From Plakobranchus ocellatus (lineage: Eukaryota; Mollusca; Gastropoda; Plakobranchidae), in the NCBI GenBank assembly GCA_019648995.1, contig BLXT01000438.1:727552-749575 (forward strand): a stretch of 22,024 bases of DNA. Reading direction: 5' to 3'. The notes beneath the pieces are model-generated. The model did no database searches. It saw only the letters and a program-made list of their open reading frames with translations, and was not told where the DNA came from. The translations under genes and the position numbers were made by a program. Positions 19,285 through 22,024 of the stretch are shown one piece after another. Within the stretch, counting starts at the first letter, position 1, and each line of letters begins with the position of its first letter.

Positions 19285-19610
19285 AGTAAAAGACTACAAC
19301 TACCAACTCAAAGTAAAAAGAAACAAATTAAACATAACAATGTTTTTGCCCAGTATCATAAGGAGCATGAGTCAAGGAAGGTAAACTCATCAATTTAAAA
19401 ATAGAAGTTCACAAGGCTTATAATCACAATAAAATAAAAAACATAATGCATTTCATGTCCGCAATAACCATCAGTCCCTTCACACGTAGAGAAAGATATG
19501 ATGATATTTCAGAGTGTATATCCACAAAAACTTCCGCAGGGATTACTGAACCAGCTGAATAACTATTTTATAATGGCTGACCTCATTTTCCAGAACGCTT
19601 TATTTTATAA

Positions 19611-19637
19611 AGAGAGAGAGAGAGAGAGAGAGAGAGA
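19611..19637. repeat. GA dinucleotide microsatellite
   Basis: A pure run of AG, about 13 units, in non-coding DNA upstream of TRIQK. Confidence 0.97.
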
Positions 19638-20137
19638 TTGAGGTGAGTAAGAAAGATCAACCATGGGCTGTTAGTCAATAAGATAGATTGGGATAATATG
19701 GAGAGTTTTGACTAGGCCTACTAAAAAGGAAAGGAACAAGAAAAAAGAAAGCAGATATACACACAAGATAATTTATTGGTCATACATGGTGGCAGTAAAA
19801 ACACACATGAAAAATTTATAATGTTAAAAAGGGGAACTGTGTTTCTTGATCTACCTTCATCAGCTTCCAAATAAATGAAGAGGTTGCAGGCATAATATTG
19901 TTATACAGGTAGCACAATTTATATTTTAACTTGCTCTACGACCTTTTTCTTTCATCAGTAACTTGTGAAGACAGAATAAATACGACAACACTGGCATACT
20001 CATACTCATACTCAGCTGATAAAATTAGATCTAGAAGCATGGGTCCCTTTTCAGTAAGTTGGCCTAGTGCCCACATTTGAATCTTGTGGATATCTTTGCC
20101 TTTGCATTTGGAGAAATAAGGACTGGACCTATTTTCC

Positions 20138-20178
20138 CCGAGTGTTCGGGAAAATAGTTACTTTCATTTTATTTGAGA
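20138..20178. mobile_element. Foldback-element relative, short copy
   Basis: The sequence ctattttccc-cgagtgttc-gggaaaatag forms a perfect 10-bp stem with a 9-base loop. The right part (gtgttcgggaaaatag, then tYactttSattttattt) matches the right end of the larger foldback element at 21226-21258, with two or three changes. It is probably a decayed or internally deleted member of the same family. Confidence 0.6.
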
Positions 20179-21060
20179 CAATTTGAACTTTTTTTTGCAT
20201 TTGATATACCGCCTGCATTTTCTAAATTGCGATTCTTCATATTAACTATCTTTCTATGGATCTAGATATTGAAATGTTTACAAATAAAATGTATTTTATA
20301 TCAACACTCGTCTCACATTTTCTTCAATGCATACATTTATTTTTTGTTTTTGGTGGTTTACGTTAAAAATGAATTTTTATGCTGACCTTCCCTGCCAAAA
20401 ATGAAACATCAAGAAGATATTTCATAATAGTGGCACTAATGGCAATGGTTTAGATTCACGTTTTATATTCATGCATTCAGTATCGGTCTTTTTTTTTATA
20501 TCGGTTTTCGAACGTTGTCTGAGAGCGAAAAAAAGTATTAAGAACGAAAAAAGTCATAAATTGAGAAAGAACACCTTTGAAATATTAATAACCTGAGTAA
20601 AACATCGCGGGATAACTGAATTTACATGATATCCAACAGCGACTGGATATTGTTAACACTTTGCGTTAATACATGTACCTCTTTCCAAAACCAGTAGGAT
20701 TTTCTGACAATGTTGTTGGTAATGATTTTCATCAATAACCAGACATGATTTTTTTCCTTATCCTTGTAGCAATCTTCTCCGCTTTCTAGGCCTAGGCTTG
20801 TGAGTAGTATATATAGATCTAGATCTAATGTAGATCTAGAATCTAGTTGTAGACTAACAGTGTCGGCATTTTTTGACGCCGTTATTCGGCCTACTGGAAA
20901 AAGTGGAAATGTCAACAAAATTTGTGCTGGAGTTGAAAGGTCAGGCACAAACGTTTTGTTCGGTAGGGAAAGAAGTCCGCCGCGAAAATTAATGTCCAAA
21001 AAAAAAAAAAAATCTTTGAAGTTACGGTACTTGTTTAGTTTTCTCTATATCTAAATTTAA
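20179..21060. other. Non-coding DNA with a CpG-richer patch
   Basis: No gene is assigned. The patch from about 20860 to 20995 contains nine CpG in about 140 bases, far denser than elsewhere in the window. Overlapping runs of the palindromes AGATCT and TCTAGA lie at 20814-20845. A minus-strand frame of 125 codons covers 20622-20999 but shows no domain or codon bias I trust. The patch may be promoter or first-exon DNA of TRIQK or of a gene beyond the window. Confidence 0.4.
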
Positions 21061-21061
21061 A

Positions 21062-21063
21062 AA

Positions 21064-21094
<31 letters not shown>

Positions 21095-21114
21095 TTATTT
21101 ATTATTATATATAT
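21062..21114. repeat. A-run and AT microsatellite flanking the foldback element
   Basis: An A-run grades into alternating AT, then att/tatt units, directly abutting the left arm of the foldback element. Confidence 0.9.
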
Positions 21115-21258
21115 AATAAAATCAAAGTGACTATTTTCCCGATAGAGTCCGAACTTATTTTCCCAAACACGTCATCTTTGTAAAGAAAAAGAGAGAGAGA
21201 AAGTACCACGACGTTCGGTTTGCCCAGTGTTCGGGAAAATAGTCACTTTGATTTTATT
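21115..21258. mobile_element. Foldback (MITE-like) element with 28-bp perfect inverted arms
   Basis: The left arm at 21115-21142 (aataaaatcaaagtgactat then tttcccga) is the exact reverse complement of the right arm at 21231-21258. The 88-base interior holds a further short complementary pair (ccgaac at about 21149, gttcgg at about 21213) and a GA-rich run (21190-21202). The total is 144 bp with no coding capacity. Related sequence at 20138-20178 supports a repeat family. No clear target-site duplication was found, because the left flank is an AT repeat. Confidence 0.8.
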
Positions 21259-21946
21259 TTGCGATTCACATATGCGCTTGTTTGTAAAATTTAAAATTTA
21301 TCATGTTCCTGAGTGACTGTAGTTGATGAGCATGATATAATGAGGTCGGGGAGGAAAAGGAGAAGAGTGGAGGGGCTCGATGAGGATGAGGAAGATAGTG
21401 GGCCTATCAAATTATTACAATTTAAAAACACATGGATAACACTTTATCAGCCAATTAAATCATCTGCTTGTTCTACAACGTTGACGATATTCTCCTCTTA
21501 ATGTCTCAGTTTGTTTCCATCAAGAATGTCACTCCGTCCAACAATGTGGATTTTTATTCCTTCCTCTGCCCGTCTGGCCTTTTATAACATTTTATAATCA
21601 AAAAAAAGAAACCAATAAAAACAAATACAAGCACCGATATTAGCAGCAACCATTCAAATATATCGACCAAAAAGTGTGCTTTGAAAAAGTGCGAGAGTTG
21701 AGTCATAATTGATTGGGAGCAAATATCATTTTTTTTCCCTTGAACTGGTGACTGGTGCACTCACATAGACGAAACCGTTTTATGTATAAAACTTTTACAT
21801 CAATGTCATTAAATGTTATGACTTTATCTAAAACTAATTAAATCAATGATTTTAAAGGTTATAACTATTTTACGACTTTTGTGGTTTGTATTCCTTTCTT
21901 TTCCATTTCGAATCGGCATAACAGTTAGATTATGGATTAGTCTCCT
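21259..21946. other. Non-coding or unassigned DNA
   Basis: No gene is recognised. A plus-strand frame from 21313 (62 codons) begins with a basic then acidic stretch (GRKRRRVEGLDEDEEDSG) that looks more protein-like than the other short frames here. It has no splice-supported context I can defend. The rest is AT-rich. Confidence 0.5.

Positions 21947-22024
<78 letters not shown>
21947..22024. repeat. ATC trinucleotide microsatellite (at least 26 units)
   Basis: A pure ATC run continues to the window edge, so the true length is unknown. It can encode poly-His, poly-Ser/Ile or poly-Asp/Met depending on frame and strand, but nothing suggests that it is translated. Confidence 0.98.

Larger units (their letters stand above)
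18643..20137. other. Non-coding DNA upstream of the TRIQK start (intron or intergenic)
   Basis: No protein gene is recognised. It contains a T-run followed by a G-run (18895-18919), a second LINE 3' terminus (19093-19175), a repeat copy (19227-19284) and a GA microsatellite (19611-19637). Whether it is a 5' UTR intron of TRIQK or intergenic depends on where the first exon lies. Confidence 0.6.

Noticed and set aside
20622-20999. 125-codon minus-strand frame
   Set aside because: No recognisable domain, no splice-supported context, and it overlaps AGATCT repeats and AT-rich DNA. At most part of it could be non-coding first-exon sequence.
21313-21501. Plus-strand frame with a basic-acidic stretch (GRKRRRVEGLDEDEEDSG)
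   Set aside because: The composition is suggestive of a nuclear-protein exon or transposon fragment, but it is only 62 codons, half of it is AT-rich non-protein-like sequence, and there is no family match I can name.

Overview
This is a eukaryotic nuclear window from an AT-rich, repeat-strewn animal genome. It has small exons with canonical GT-AG introns of about 0.8-1.6 kb, long non-coding stretches, many homopolymers and microsatellites, a minisatellite, a decayed non-LTR retrotransposon and a foldback element. The two protein genes are conserved across animals. The intron sizes, repeat style and LINE remnant fit a lophotrochozoan, most likely a mollusc; this placement is inference. Nearly all longer open frames are chance frames in T-rich, A-rich or tandem-repeat DNA.

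Layout. (1) 1-2964, plus strand: the last three coding exons (1024-1128, 1949-2042, 2855-2964) of a cytoplasmic dynein 1 light intermediate chain gene. They include the C-terminal helix that binds cargo adaptors; the N-terminal GTPase-like domain lies upstream of the window. (2) 2965 to about 11.4 kb: T-rich non-coding DNA that probably holds a long 3' UTR of that gene plus intergenic sequence. A 69-bp-period minisatellite lies at 7293-8117, and a good polyadenylation signal at 10393. (3) About 11.37-11.43 kb: a T-tract, a G-tract and a 12-base N gap. (4) About 11.4-15.48 kb: A-rich plus strand, probably the 3' UTR or downstream region of the second gene, with simple repeats and a perfect palindromic oestrogen-response-element-like site. 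(5) 15478-18509, minus strand: a complete three-exon TRIQK homologue, a small tail-anchored membrane protein of 87 residues. Its second intron holds a decayed LINE reverse-transcriptase fragment. (6) 18510-22024: candidate TRIQK 5' leader with two tiny upstream ORFs, then non-coding DNA with a second LINE 3' end, a foldback (MITE-like) element with 28-bp perfect inverted arms plus a relative 1 kb away, a CpG-richer patch, and a terminal ATC microsatellite.

The two genes are convergent (tail to tail). One is a subunit of the minus-end microtubule motor, the other a poorly understood ER-type small membrane protein. Nothing in the sequence links their functions, and there is no operon-like arrangement.
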